A stretch of DNA of 64,000 bases from contig CAJTZY010000003.1 in NCBI GenBank assembly GCA_910584085.1, forward strand, positions 1 through 64,000, in the 5' to 3' direction. Both the position numbers and the translations under genes were made by a program. The notes under the pieces are model-generated. The model saw only the letters and a program-made list of their open reading frames with translations. It was not told where the DNA came from and did no database searches. Shown piece after piece: positions 19,127-28,800 of this stretch (position 1 is its first letter; each line of letters begins with the position of its first letter). The stretch is from an uncultured Bacilli bacterium (GTDB lineage Bacteria > Bacillota_I > Bacilli_A > RF39 > UBA660).

Positions 19127-19154
19127 AAACCCTTTTAGGGTTTTTCTTTTTTTT
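19127..19154 (+). terminator. Terminator of tRNA-Ser
   Basis: AAACCCT / AGGGTTT hairpin followed by a T-rich tract. Confidence 0.9.
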
Positions 19155-19250
19155 GAAATATTGATGTAAAGCAAATATGTTCATAACTAGATTAATACTA
19201 TAATCATGGAAAAACGTATAAATCTATGTTATAATGAGTATGGTGATAAT

Positions 19251-19946
19251 ATGAAAAATAAATTATGGAAATCTTTAGTATTTATTTTTTATTTATTATC
19301 ATTTTTTATTTTATTATTTTGTATAAGGGTTAGATTAACACCTAATATATATATAAAAACAAATATTAGGATTATATTGTTATTACTCAGTTGTTTATTT
19401 ATACATATATCTGGCTACATACTTATAAAAAAATTAAATTATGATAAAAAAATACTTAGAATAAATTTAATAGTATATTTCCTAATATATACAGTAACTA
19501 TTTGTACATTAACATTATTTGATGAAATTTTTGGAAGACAAGGGCTTGTAATCGTGAAATGGAATAAAGAATTACTTGATTTATATATGAAGTATTCATT
19601 TAATATAGTACCATTTAGAACAATAAATTTATTTATATCAGGATATGCTAAGGGAATTGTAAATTTCAGAAGTTTTAATATTAATATCCTTGGTAATCTA
19701 ACCGCATTTATGCCATATGCCATATTTTTACCACTAATATTTAAAAAAATGAATAAATTTAAAAATTTTATTATTACTATAACACTTACAGTAATAGTAA
19801 TAGAAATATTGCAATTCGTAACAATGTCAGGATCATGTGATATAGATGATTTAATATTAAATGTATTTGGCGCTAGTGTAGTTTATTTTGTAGCAAAAAT
19901 AAAGTGTATAAATAAATTTATACATAAAGTATTTTTATATGAATAG
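19251..19946 (+). CDS. VanZ-family membrane protein
   Basis: A 231-residue integral membrane protein with about five hydrophobic segments. VanZ features are the NIVPFRTI block before the third segment, LGNLTAFMPYAIFLPL and the CDIDDLILNVFGA motif near the end. VanZ-like proteins are uncharacterised apart from a link to teicoplanin resistance in the vanA cluster. ATG 19251 is preceded by GGTGATA; an earlier ATG at 19206 would put the extended -10 box (19227-19235) inside the gene. The PAP2 gene starts seven bases after the stop, so the two probably form an operon acting on lipid or wall precursors. Confidence 0.88.
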   Translation: MKNKLWKSLVFIFYLLSFFILLFCIRVRLTPNIYIKTNIRIILLLLSCLFIHISGYILIKKLNYDKKILRINLIVYFLIYTVTICTLTLFDEIFGRQGLVIVKWNKELLDLYMKYSFNIVPFRTINLFISGYAKGIVNFRSFNINILGNLTAFMPYAIFLPLIFKKMNKFKNFIITITLTVIVIEILQFVTMSGSCDIDDLILNVFGASVVYFVAKIKCINKFIHKVFLYE

Positions 19947-19953
19947 GTGATAT

Positions 19954-20556
19954 ATGAAAAAATATTTAAAATGGATAATATGTGTATTATCTATAATCAT
20001 TTTTATAGTACTATCAGTACTTGTATTAAATGGCAAAGATATTGCTATAGATTCAAACTTTTATAATTTTATATCAAAATATATATCAGATAATTTGACT
20101 AATTATGTTAAATATTTGACCTATATTGGAAGTGGTGCAGTTGTTATAGGAATTACATTATTTGTATTTATATATTTTAAGAATAAAAAGTATGCACTAT
20201 ATATGTCTATAAACCTAATAGCAATAACAATAATTCAGTTAATTTTAAAAAATATATTTTCTAGAACTAGACCAATAGATATAAATTTAATTGAGGAAAC
20301 AGGATACAGCTTTCCATCAGGGCATTCACTCACAGCCATGGCATTTTATGGATTTATAATTTATTTAATCTACAATTCTAATATAAGTAAAATAAGCAAA
20401 GTAATATTTATATTATTATTTTCAGTATTAATACTTGTAACAGGTTTAAGTAGAATTTATTTAGGTGTACATTTCTTTACAGATGTATTAGGTGGATTTA
20501 CATTTTCTGTTTTCTATCTAATAATATATACAAGTATAATAAAAAATAAATTATAG
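19954..20556 (+). CDS. PAP2-family membrane phosphatase
   Basis: A six-segment membrane phosphatase of the PAP2/undecaprenyl-diphosphatase type, 200 residues. All three catalytic motifs are present: KNIFSRTRP (KX6RP), SFPSGHS (PSGH) and SRIYLGVHFFTDVLG (SRX5HX3D). Likely substrates are undecaprenyl pyrophosphate or other lipid phosphates at the outer membrane face; which one is not determinable. Second gene after VanZ, followed by a terminator. Confidence 0.93.
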   Translation: MKKYLKWIICVLSIIIFIVLSVLVLNGKDIAIDSNFYNFISKYISDNLTNYVKYLTYIGSGAVVIGITLFVFIYFKNKKYALYMSINLIAITIIQLILKNIFSRTRPIDINLIEETGYSFPSGHSLTAMAFYGFIIYLIYNSNISKISKVIFILLFSVLILVTGLSRIYLGVHFFTDVLGGFTFSVFYLIIYTSIIKNKL

Positions 20557-20603
20557 TTTATATTAATTATGATACATAATAAGTATTATAACATAATGCC
20601 GTT

Positions 20604-20627
20604 AAAAAGTTAGAGATAACTTTTTTT
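20604..20627 (+). terminator. Rho-independent terminator
   Basis: AAAAAGTTA / TAACTTTTT hairpin with GAGA loop and T tract, 48 bases after the PAP2 stop. Confidence 0.8.
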
Positions 20628-20722
20628 GTTTATATATAATTTTCAAAAAAATATATTGTGAGTATAATATATTGAATATAGTTATTAAATAAAAACTATA
20701 TTTGAAAATGGAGGTGAATCAT

Positions 20723-21610
20723 TTGCAAAAGGCAGTACTTATGATGAATTATCTAAATGTAACACAAAAAGGCGGAGGAGAATTTTCACATAGAGGAGAC
20801 AAGGCATTAGATCTCGCCGGAAAAGATGGTGGGATAGACTCCTTAAAAGCACCCTTTACAGGTATAATAAAAAAAATATACCCAAATGGTAATGCAGTGT
20901 GGCTTGAAAGTTTAGAAAAAGTAAAATATGCTGATGGAACAGTAGATTATATGACAGTCTTGACTATGCATGATAATGATATATCAAACCTTAAGGTTGG
21001 AGATATAATAAAACAAGGTGAAGTATATTATAATGAGGGAACTAATGGATATGCTACAGGAAATCATATACATTTAACAGTAGGAAAGGGTAAATTTACT
21101 GGAAGCGGATGGTATCAAAATGAATATGGGTATTGGTGTATAAATAATCAAATAGATGTATATAAATCTTTATTTTTATTGGATACTACAGTTATAATAA
21201 ATAGTGGAGGATATGATTGGATTAAAACTAGTACGTTAAGTGATGACACACAAATTCCAATTCCAGTACCCAACACTTATGTAATAGTAAAGGGAGATAA
21301 CTTAACCAATATTGCAAAAAGATATAATACAACAGTAGAGGAACTAGTAAGATTAAACAATATAAAGAATAAAAACTTAATATATGTAGGTCAGGTATTA
21401 AAATTACCTAATAATTTAGACTACTTTAAAAGATACACTGGTAGTAGTGTATCAATAGTTGATGCATTAAAATCATTAAATGAACAATCATCATATGAAT
21501 ATAGAACTAAAATCGCACTTGCTAATGGAATAAAAAATTATGCTGGAACAACAACTCAAAATAATCATTTATTAAAATTACTTAAAGAGGGAAAACTAGT
21601 AAAACCATAA
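20723..21610 (+). CDS. Phage-type lysin: M23 peptidase, LysM and C-terminal binding domain
   Basis: A 295-residue enzyme with an M23-type N-terminal domain (about 10-140: [11 protein letters not shown] as the first zinc region and [11 protein letters not shown] as the HxH), a LysM domain (about 185-230: [19 protein letters not shown]) and a C-terminal domain (about 240-295: [16 protein letters not shown]...[10 protein letters not shown]) that I associate with phage endolysins. There is no signal peptide, which fits a lysin released with a holin. TTG 20723 is chosen because GGAGGTGA sits just upstream. No other phage genes are near, so it is probably a domesticated or remnant lysin. Confidence 0.82.
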   Translation: MQKAVLMMNYLNVTQKGGGEFSHRGDKALDLAGKDGGIDSLKAPFTGIIKKIYPNGNAVWLESLEKVKYADGTVDYMTVLTMHDNDISNLKVGDIIKQGEVYYNEGTNGYATGNHIHLTVGKGKFTGSGWYQNEYGYWCINNQIDVYKSLFLLDTTVIINSGGYDWIKTSTLSDDTQIPIPVPNTYVIVKGDNLTNIAKRYNTTVEELVRLNNIKNKNLIYVGQVLKLPNNLDYFKRYTGSSVSIVDALKSLNEQSSYEYRTKIALANGIKNYAGTTTQNNHLLKLLKEGKLVKP

Positions 21611-22171
21611 TTAATAAATATTATCAGGAAGTAATTGATTTAAATAGTCAATTACTTTTTCTTTTGAAATATTTTTAGGATTTCTTAAATAATCAATTCC
21701 AACATTAATAACCGCACTTACATAAAATCTTGATACAAAATCAATTGGAATATTTCCAGTATTACTTTGCTTTAAGTTAGATTTAATATCATTAAGTAAT
21801 GTATCATAAATCATATCCATAAGAATACTATTTTTATTATTTTTAATAATCGCTGAGTATGTGTCAATATTTTCATCTATATGGTTTAAAAATAGTTCTA
21901 TCATTTTCATATAATACTCTTTTTGATTTTCAGAACATTCATTTTTATTTAAAACATTTGTAAGTCCTTCTTTTAAATCAGATATAAGACAATATAAAAG
22001 TTCATACTTATCATTAAAATGTGCATAAAATGTTGATCTATTTATTAAAGCATTCTCACATATATCAGATACCTTTATTTCTTCAAATGGTTTATCACGC
22101 ATAATATTTAAAATACTATTATATAAATTTTTTTTAGTCTTTATTATTCTTAAATCGATTTTTTCACTCAT
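21611..22171 (-). CDS. TetR-family transcriptional regulator
   Basis: A 186-residue repressor-like protein. The N-terminal DNA-binding region is typical: RDKPFEEIKVSDICENALI then NRSTFYAHFNDKYELL, the TetR helix-turn-helix. The C-terminal part is the ligand/dimer domain and resembles the group regulating efflux pumps. Its stop abuts the lysin stop (convergent). It faces away from the ORF6N gene. The nearest efflux gene on its strand context is the large MMPL gene at 25.86 kb, but regulation of it is only a guess. Confidence 0.92.
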   Translation of the reverse strand: MSEKIDLRIIKTKKNLYNSILNIMRDKPFEEIKVSDICENALINRSTFYAHFNDKYELLYCLISDLKEGLTNVLNKNECSENQKEYYMKMIELFLNHIDENIDTYSAIIKNNKNSILMDMIYDTLLNDIKSNLKQSNTGNIPIDFVSRFYVSAVINVGIDYLRNPKNISKEKVIDYLNQLLPDNIY

Positions 22172-22272
22172 AATAAATATTCATTCCTTTCTTTTTATTT
22201 AAATATATTTCTAAAAAATTATATCTTAAATAAAAAAATAAATCAAATATTAAATTTTTAGTGTATAAAAAA

Positions 22273-22297
22273 AGGAAATACAAAAGTTTTGCCGAAT
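22273..22297 (+). promoter_or_regulatory. Sigma-H-type promoter upstream of the ORF6N gene
   Basis: AGGAAAT, 14-base spacer, GAAT, identical in layout to the box at 17727-17751. The following ATATATATA is also shared. The transcript would start just at the AGGAGG ribosome site. Confidence 0.6.
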
Positions 22298-22323
22298 AAT
22301 ATATATAGGAGGTTATTACTAAT

Positions 22324-22743
22324 ATGGTAGAAAAATTAGAAATAGAAAATTTAATATATGAAATAAGAGGAAAGCAAGTAATGTTAGATAGTGATTTGGC
22401 AAGACTTTATCAGGTAGAGACCAAAAGAATAAATGGGGCAGTAAAAAATAATCCTATGAAATTTCCAGAAAGATATAGTTGGATATTATCAGAAAATGAA
22501 TATAATTATTTGAGGTCGAAAATTTCGACCTCAAATAATAAGAGTAACTATGGAGGTAGAAGATACATACCAAGAGTCTTCACAGAAGAGGGTGTAGCAA
22601 TGCTTGCAACTGCACTAAAATCCGATATTGCAATAAGGACTAGCATAAAAATAATGGATACGTTTGTAAACATGAGAAAATTTATAATAGAAAATAAAGA
22701 TATGTTTAAAAGACTTACAACAGTTGAATATAAATTATTATAA
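22324..22743 (+). CDS. ORF6N-domain protein (phage-type DNA-binding regulator), short
   Basis: The protein begins with the ORF6N signature IYEIRGKQVMLDSDLARLYQVETKRINGAV, followed by FPERYSWILSENEY and PRVFTEEGVAMLATALKS. ORF6N domains are found in phage and mobile-element proteins next to KilA-N or ANT domains and are thought to bind DNA. At 139 residues it ends soon after the domain, shorter than many relatives, and no C-terminal effector domain follows. AGGAGG ribosome site; sigma-H-type promoter upstream. A 35-base palindrome lies inside the coding region. Confidence 0.85.
   Translation: MVEKLEIENLIYEIRGKQVMLDSDLARLYQVETKRINGAVKNNPMKFPERYSWILSENEYNYLRSKISTSNNKSNYGGRRYIPRVFTEEGVAMLATALKSDIAIRTSIKIMDTFVNMRKFIIENKDMFKRLTTVEYKLL
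22505..22539. repeat. 35-base perfect palindrome inside the ORF6N gene
   Basis: Arms of 17 bases (22505-22521 and 22523-22539) around a central A, core GAGGTCGAAA/TTTCGACCTC. It encodes the segment around LRSKISTS, a variable loop of the domain. It could be a binding site for the protein itself or an mRNA hairpin. Confidence 0.85.
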
Positions 22744-22858
22744 ATATTTTTAAGGAAACCCCAAAGTTATTAATACATTGTTTTGTTTAGGCAAGTTTAT
22801 TGTAAAAAAATATAACTTTTATGATATAATAACAACTAATTGATTTAGGAGATAGATT

Positions 22859-23764
22859 ATGTATAAAAGTGATATTAATTTAAATTTATATAAAATATTT
22901 TACGAAGTTGCTTCAAATGAGAGTATATCTAGTGCATCTAAAAAATTGGTTATTACACAATCAGCTGTAAGTAAAGCTATAAAGAAATTAGAGGAAGATT
23001 TAAATACTAAATTATTCTATAGAAATTCAAAAGGAGTTAAATTAACAGATAAAGGTGAAGAACTACTTTTTTATGTAGAAGAAGCATTTAACAATTTAAT
23101 TACTGCCGAAAGGGCAATAGTAGAAAGTAAAACTTTAAATAAAGGTAAAATATCTATAGGAGTTCCCTCACAGATTGGGTCATTTTACATATTTGAAGAT
23201 ATTACCAATTTTCATAAAAAGTATCCAAATATAGAAATAACAATAATAAGTAAAACTACTACTCAATTATTAAAATTATTGGAACGACATGAAATTGATT
23301 TTATTATTGATACATCTCCAATTGATTCTAAAATGGATGATATAGTAATAAAATCTTTAATTGAAGTAGAAAATTGTTTTGTGGTTAATTCAGATACATC
23401 TATTTCTGTTGATAGAATTAAATCAATTAAAGATTTATCCAATTATCCTTTAGTTTTACCCATTAAAGGAGCAGATAACAGAAAGCAATTAGATAAAATT
23501 TTTGAAAAGAACAATGTTGAATTAAATAATGTAATAAATATCCATACAAGTGAAATGATAATTGGTTCAATAAAAAAAGATTTAGGTATAGGTTATATTA
23601 TATATGATGTAGTAAAGGATAATGTAAACAGTGGCGAATTTAAAATTATTAATATAAAAGAAAATTTACCAAAAGTGACCATTAATTTAGTATATATAAA
23701 AAAATATTTAACAATTGCGCCCAAGTTTTTTATAGAAAATTACCTAAATATCAATATTAATTAG
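22859..23764 (+). CDS. LysR-family transcriptional regulator
   Basis: A 301-residue LysR regulator. The N-terminal winged helix reads FYEVASNESISSASKKLVIT then QSAVSKAIKKLEEDLNTKLF, and the rest is a periplasmic-binding-protein-like effector domain (KGKISIGVPSQIGSFYIF). The start ATG 22859 follows TTAGGAGATAG. It stands upstream of, and in the same direction as, the Fe-S protein gene at 23850. It resembles the LysR at 40063-40950 in length and design. Confidence 0.93.
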   Translation: MYKSDINLNLYKIFYEVASNESISSASKKLVITQSAVSKAIKKLEEDLNTKLFYRNSKGVKLTDKGEELLFYVEEAFNNLITAERAIVESKTLNKGKISIGVPSQIGSFYIFEDITNFHKKYPNIEITIISKTTTQLLKLLERHEIDFIIDTSPIDSKMDDIVIKSLIEVENCFVVNSDTSISVDRIKSIKDLSNYPLVLPIKGADNRKQLDKIFEKNNVELNNVINIHTSEMIIGSIKKDLGIGYIIYDVVKDNVNSGEFKIINIKENLPKVTINLVYIKKYLTIAPKFFIENYLNININ

Positions 23765-23849
23765 ATATGAATTTATTTCATATTACTTATGAAAAATCGA
23801 GAGGGTTTATTTAGTAAATTCAATGTTATAATTACTACAGGAGGTAAAT

Positions 23850-24980
23850 ATGGAAAACATAAAAACTACCGATTTAGCGGTACTAGCAAAATCATTTTAT
23901 TTGTTAGGCGATTCCCTTGATTACTGTTATGATTGTAAATATTGTAGATTAAATGGTGAAAAGTGTGAGGAAAAACATTACAATATTTTACCTAGTGAAA
24001 TTAATCCAAATTTTACTAATATACCTGTCGCCGTAAATTTATTTTATGGTGATCCACTATTACAAATTGATAATACTGTTAATTACCTAAGGAGGTTAGA
24101 AAAAGTTAAACATAAAGGTCCAGTTATAATTATAACAAAGGGAGATTATTCAAAATTTCCGGATGTAAAATTTAATTTAGATTTACATATAGCATTTTCT
24201 ACCTTTGGTGTTGATTCATATTTGGATGGAAATACTATGGAACGCTTTGAAAATAATTTAAAAGAAATAAAAAAACGAAAAAATAATTATAAATATTCAA
24301 TAGAATATCGACCAATAATATATAATGTTAATGATAGTATTGAAGCATTCGATAGAGTATTTAGCCTAGCAAAACAATATAATCTAGTCATAGGTTATTC
24401 TGGATTGCAGGGAAAGTCAGAAAGTGTAAAAATATGGAAAGAGCAAAAAATAGAATTACAACCATATCCGGGTTTCAAATTTGGACATAAAAAAATAATA
24501 GATGAAAAAATAATACAGTTATTTGAAAAATTAGCCCAAAGCTATAATGTGTCAGTATTCAGAAAAACATCCTGCTTATTTTCCTATGTACATGATTTAC
24601 CACGTGATTATAATGCTCATTACTATAGACCAACCGAGTTAGCTTGTAATAAATGTGTTATGCAGGAAAAGTGCAAAGCTTTCAAATCAAGTTTACCAAT
24701 TGAAAATGATTTACACAATATTATACCATTTGATTATGAAATAATAAATAAGCAAGAACATATATGTATATTAAAAAAGAAAGGTATTTGTGAATTTCCA
24801 ACTGAGGATTGTAGTCACATAAACGGGAATATTATTCATATTTCACAAATGCTTACAACCTCTGATGTAAGAATTATAAAATGGTTAACAGGATATACGG
24901 TTGATGCTAATTTTTACGAATCCCCTAAAATTAGTGAAGCTTGGGTAAAAGACAAATCATTGATACTAAGGAGAAAATAA
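23850..24980 (+). CDS. Atypical radical-SAM-like Fe-S protein
   Basis: A 376-residue protein with features of a radical SAM barrel but an unusual N-terminal cysteine motif. CYDCKYCRLNGEKC has CX2CX2C plus a further Cys, in place of the canonical CX3CX2C. Barrel-like strands include VAVNLFYGDPLLQ, VIIITKGDY, LDLHIAFSTFG and YSIEYRPIIYN. A second cysteine cluster, ACNKCVMQEKC, lies at about 270 like an auxiliary cluster, and CEFPTEDC further on. The GDP in FYGDP may replace the GGE motif. It may be a radical SAM enzyme with a diverged cluster site. The next gene, a nucleotidase, starts in its stop codon, so the pair is coupled. Confidence 0.6.
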   Translation: MENIKTTDLAVLAKSFYLLGDSLDYCYDCKYCRLNGEKCEEKHYNILPSEINPNFTNIPVAVNLFYGDPLLQIDNTVNYLRRLEKVKHKGPVIIITKGDYSKFPDVKFNLDLHIAFSTFGVDSYLDGNTMERFENNLKEIKKRKNNYKYSIEYRPIIYNVNDSIEAFDRVFSLAKQYNLVIGYSGLQGKSESVKIWKEQKIELQPYPGFKFGHKKIIDEKIIQLFEKLAQSYNVSVFRKTSCLFSYVHDLPRDYNAHYYRPTELACNKCVMQEKCKAFKSSLPIENDLHNIIPFDYEIINKQEHICILKKKGICEFPTEDCSHINGNIIHISQMLTTSDVRIIKWLTGYTVDANFYESPKISEAWVKDKSLILRRK

Positions 24981-25606
24981 TGAAGATAGGATTAGATATA
25001 GATGGAATTATATTAGATTTTGAAAGAACCATGAGAACATATGCTGAACTATATGATTTGTTAATATTAAGAAAAAATGGAGTAAATAATCCAGATCAAT
25101 TTGATTATTTAAAACGATATGATTGGACTGATGAAGAAAGAAAAAATTTTGTTAATAACTATTTAATATATGCAACAATTAATTCAACTCCACTAATTCC
25201 ATTAGTTAAAGAAATGTTAGAGTTGTTTAAAGTAGAGGGATATCAATTTGAATTTATAACTGCTAGGGGATTAATAAAAAAAGAAACTAAAGATGCAGTA
25301 ATTCAAGTATTTAAAAAGAATAATTTACCAACTGATAACATACATTGGGGTGTTAAGGATAAAGTTTCAAAATGTAAAGAATTGGGAATTGATTTAATGG
25401 TAGAAGATAATCCTAATACATGTAAATTATTAAAAAATCAAAAAATAAGAACTATATATTTTAGATATAAAGATAACGAAAAGATTGAAGAGAATGAATT
25501 TTTAATTGAAGTATCAAATGTTGGTGAAATATGTAGATATATATTTAATCTTAATGGATTAAAAAATTCAAAAGAAACATACAAAAAAATATTAAAAAGT
25601 GAGTAA
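24980..25606 (+). CDS. HAD-family 5'-nucleotidase (NT5C-like)
   Basis: A 208-residue HAD phosphatase. GLDIDGIILDFE is the DxDG nucleophile motif, EFITARG supplies motif II, and LMVEDNPNT is the acidic motif IV. The compact cap and VKDKVSKCKELGID stretch resemble deoxyribonucleotidases of the NT5C group. The start ATG shares its A with the TAA of the Fe-S gene and follows AAGGAGA. The likely role is dephosphorylating a nucleotide or an analogous product of the upstream enzyme. Confidence 0.82.
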   Translation: MKIGLDIDGIILDFERTMRTYAELYDLLILRKNGVNNPDQFDYLKRYDWTDEERKNFVNNYLIYATINSTPLIPLVKEMLELFKVEGYQFEFITARGLIKKETKDAVIQVFKKNNLPTDNIHWGVKDKVSKCKELGIDLMVEDNPNTCKLLKNQKIRTIYFRYKDNEKIEENEFLIEVSNVGEICRYIFNLNGLKNSKETYKKILKSE

Positions 25607-25736
25607 TCAATATATGATTAATAATAGATATATGAAACTGATAGACTATGTAAGAAATCGCATAGTTTAAAAAAGTATTTACTAATAAAATGAATGGTAT
25701 ATAAGTACGTTTATATGATATATATCAATAAAAAAA

Positions 25737-25823
25737 CAACACTAGTTGATTATTTATTGATACAATTATAGATAAGTGTTGGATAACATACATTGTTGCA
25801 TATTTGTTGATGCAACTTTTTTT
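25737..25823 (+). promoter_or_regulatory. Candidate structured leader with terminator before the MMPL gene
   Basis: Stem CAACACT (25737-25743) / AGTGTTG (25775-25781) is followed by hairpin GTTGCAT / ATGCAAC (25795-25801 / 25810-25816) and T7. The second hairpin is a standard terminator 35 bases before the MMPL start. The related sequences TTATTGATACAAT and TTGTTGATGCAAC inside the two hairpins look like a diverged repeat. This arrangement fits transcription attenuation; the ligand is unknown. Confidence 0.5.
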
Positions 25824-25858
25824 ATAAAAGAATAAAATGTAAGGATGAGGAGGGAAAT

Positions 25859-28800
25859 ATGAAAAAAATTAGAGAATTTATAACTAATCATAGTTTACTA
25901 ATAGTTATTATTTCAATATTACTTATGGCCCCAGCACTCATAGGCTATGTAAATACTAGAATAAACTATGATATATTAGTTTATTTACCAGAAGATATAG
26001 AGACAATTAAAGGAGAAAATATATTAACAGATGAATTTGGACTAGGTGCATACGCATTTGTCATGGTTGATAATATGTCTAATTATGATATTTTAAAATT
26101 AGAGGATGAAATAAAAAATATAGATGATGTTAATATTGCGGTCAGTTTGGCAGATATATTAGATACATCTATCCCATATGAGATATTGCCTGATGAAATT
26201 AAAGACAAACTATATAAAGATAATGAGACTATCATAATGGTAACATTTAACGGAGGTACAAGTGAAGACTCTACAATAGAAGCAATAGATAAATTAAGAG
26301 AAGTAGTAGGTGATTCTACTAAAATAAGTAGTATGACTGCAATGGTACTAGATACTATGAATTTATCTGATCAAGAAATAGTTGCATACGTTCTAATAGC
26401 AGTAATATTTTGTTTAATAGTATTATTAATTGCAACGGATTCATACTTAATACCACTTTTCCTACTTTCAAATATAGGTATTGCAATATTATATAACCTA
26501 GGTAGTAATATTTTTCTAGGGCAAATTTCCTATATTACAAAAGCAATAACTGCAATTTTACAACTTGGTGTTACAACAGACTTTTCAATATTTTTATATC
26601 ACAAATATGAACTATACAAAAGTGAAGATAGTGATAAAAAAATAGCTATGGGTAAAGCTATAAAAGATACATTTAAATCAGTAATAGGTTCATCACTTAC
26701 AACAGTTGCGGGATTTCTCGCACTTTGCTCGATGGATTTAACACTAGGACGTGATATTGGCATAGTAATGGCCAAGGGAGTAGTATGTGGTCTTATATGT
26801 GTACTTACACTTTTCCCATCATTGTTACTTGTATTTGATAAATTAATAGAAAAAACAAAACATAAGAGTATATTTCCAAAATTTAAAGGTATTCAAAAAT
26901 TTTCTATTAAACACCATATATTAATATTAATTATATTTGTAGTACTTATGATACCAGCTTATATTGGTAATAGTAATTACAAAGTCTATTACAAACTTGA
27001 TGAGTCATTACCAGATGATTTAGCATTTAATATAGCAAACACAGAGCTTGCAGAAAAATTTAATATAGTTTCACCTGAAATTATATTAATAGATAAAGAT
27101 ATAAAAAGCAATGATATAATTGAACTTACGGATGAACTAAAAAATATAGAGGGAATTGACTTAGTTCTTACCCCAGCTAGTATATTAGATTTTGGACTTC
27201 CAGAATTCATGATTCCAGATAGTTTAATGAATATTATGAATAATAATAAATATCAACTTATAATATTAAATTCTACATATGAAATTGCAAGTGATGAATT
27301 AAATAAACAAGTAGGTATTATAAAAGATATTGTAAATAAATATGATAAAAATGGTTTGGTAGCAGGAGAAGGTCCTCTTATGAAAGACTTAGTAGAAATA
27401 GCAGATCATGATTTTAAAATGGTAAATTATACATCAATAATAGTCATATTTGTAATAATGTTATTTGTATTAAAATCTATAGGACTCCCAGTAATATTAA
27501 TATTTTCAATAGAATTTGCGATATTTATAAATATGGCGGTCGCATACTATACAGGTGTAGAACTTCCATTTATCGCATCAATAGTAGTTGGAACAATACA
27601 ACTTGGTGCGACTATAGATTATGCAATACTTATGTCTACAAAATATTTGGAAGAAAGGAAATATGAAAAAGATAAATATAAAGCTATAGAAAATACCCTT
27701 AGTGTAACTGTACCATCCATAATAGTTTCATCACTTTGCTTCTTTGCTGCTACAATTGGAGTTGCAGTTTATACTAAGATAGATATGATAGGAGCTATTT
27801 GTGAATTACTTTCACGTGGTTCGATAATAAGTATGTTAGTAGTTGTACTTATTCTTCCAAGTTTACTTCTTGTATTTGATAAGATAATTATGAAAACTAC
27901 TATGATAGGAGGAAAAAATAAAATGAAAAAAAGTTTAAAATTATTAATTATTGCAATTTTAATTATTCCAAGTAGCTCTTTTGCATTAACTAAAAAAGAA
28001 ACAGTTTATTCAAATCTGGATTATTACGGTAAAGTAAATAATACTATGGTAACAAATCATATATATAATAGTGAAACAACAACTTTAGAAGATGAAACAG
28101 AACTTACTAATATATTAAATATAAATGGTAAAGAAAAATTTGAATTAAATGAAAATAAACTTTCTTGGAATGCTATTGGTAATGATATATTTTATAGGGG
28201 GAGTGCAACTAAAGTACTTCCAATAGAAACTACGGTTACATATTATTTAAACAATAAAAAAATGGATATCAAAGATATGATAGGTAAGAGTGGTAAAGTT
28301 AAAATAGTGTTAAATTTTAAAAATAATATATCTAACTTAACTAAAATAAATAATAAACTTGAAACATTATATACACCATTTGTAGTAACTGTAGGAACTA
28401 TTCTTGATATAAATAGTACAAATATAAATGTTACCAATGGCAAAGTTATAAATACTGGAACAAGAAATATGGTAGTAGGATTGTCATCTCCAGGTATCTA
28501 TGAAAGTATGCATATAGAAAGTTTGAAAGGACTAGATGAGATAACTATTTCCTATGACACAACTAAATTTAATTTAAATAATATTTATATAGTATCTACG
28601 CCTAAATTACTTGAAGAAAGTGATTTAGAAATATTTGATAAAATGGATTCTCTAACTCAAAGTGTAAATTCGTTAAAAAGTAATATGGGTTTAATAGAAA
28701 GTAGCGTTAAAGAATTAGAGAGTGGAATATCTACTATAGGTAGTGGTTCAGATAATATTACGACTAATTTAAAAACTGTTTTAGATTCTTTAAAATTAAT

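Noticed and set aside
20723..22743. Prophage region (lysin and ORF6N gene)
   Set aside because: No capsid, terminase, tail, integrase or attachment sites; chromosomal regulators lie between and around them.
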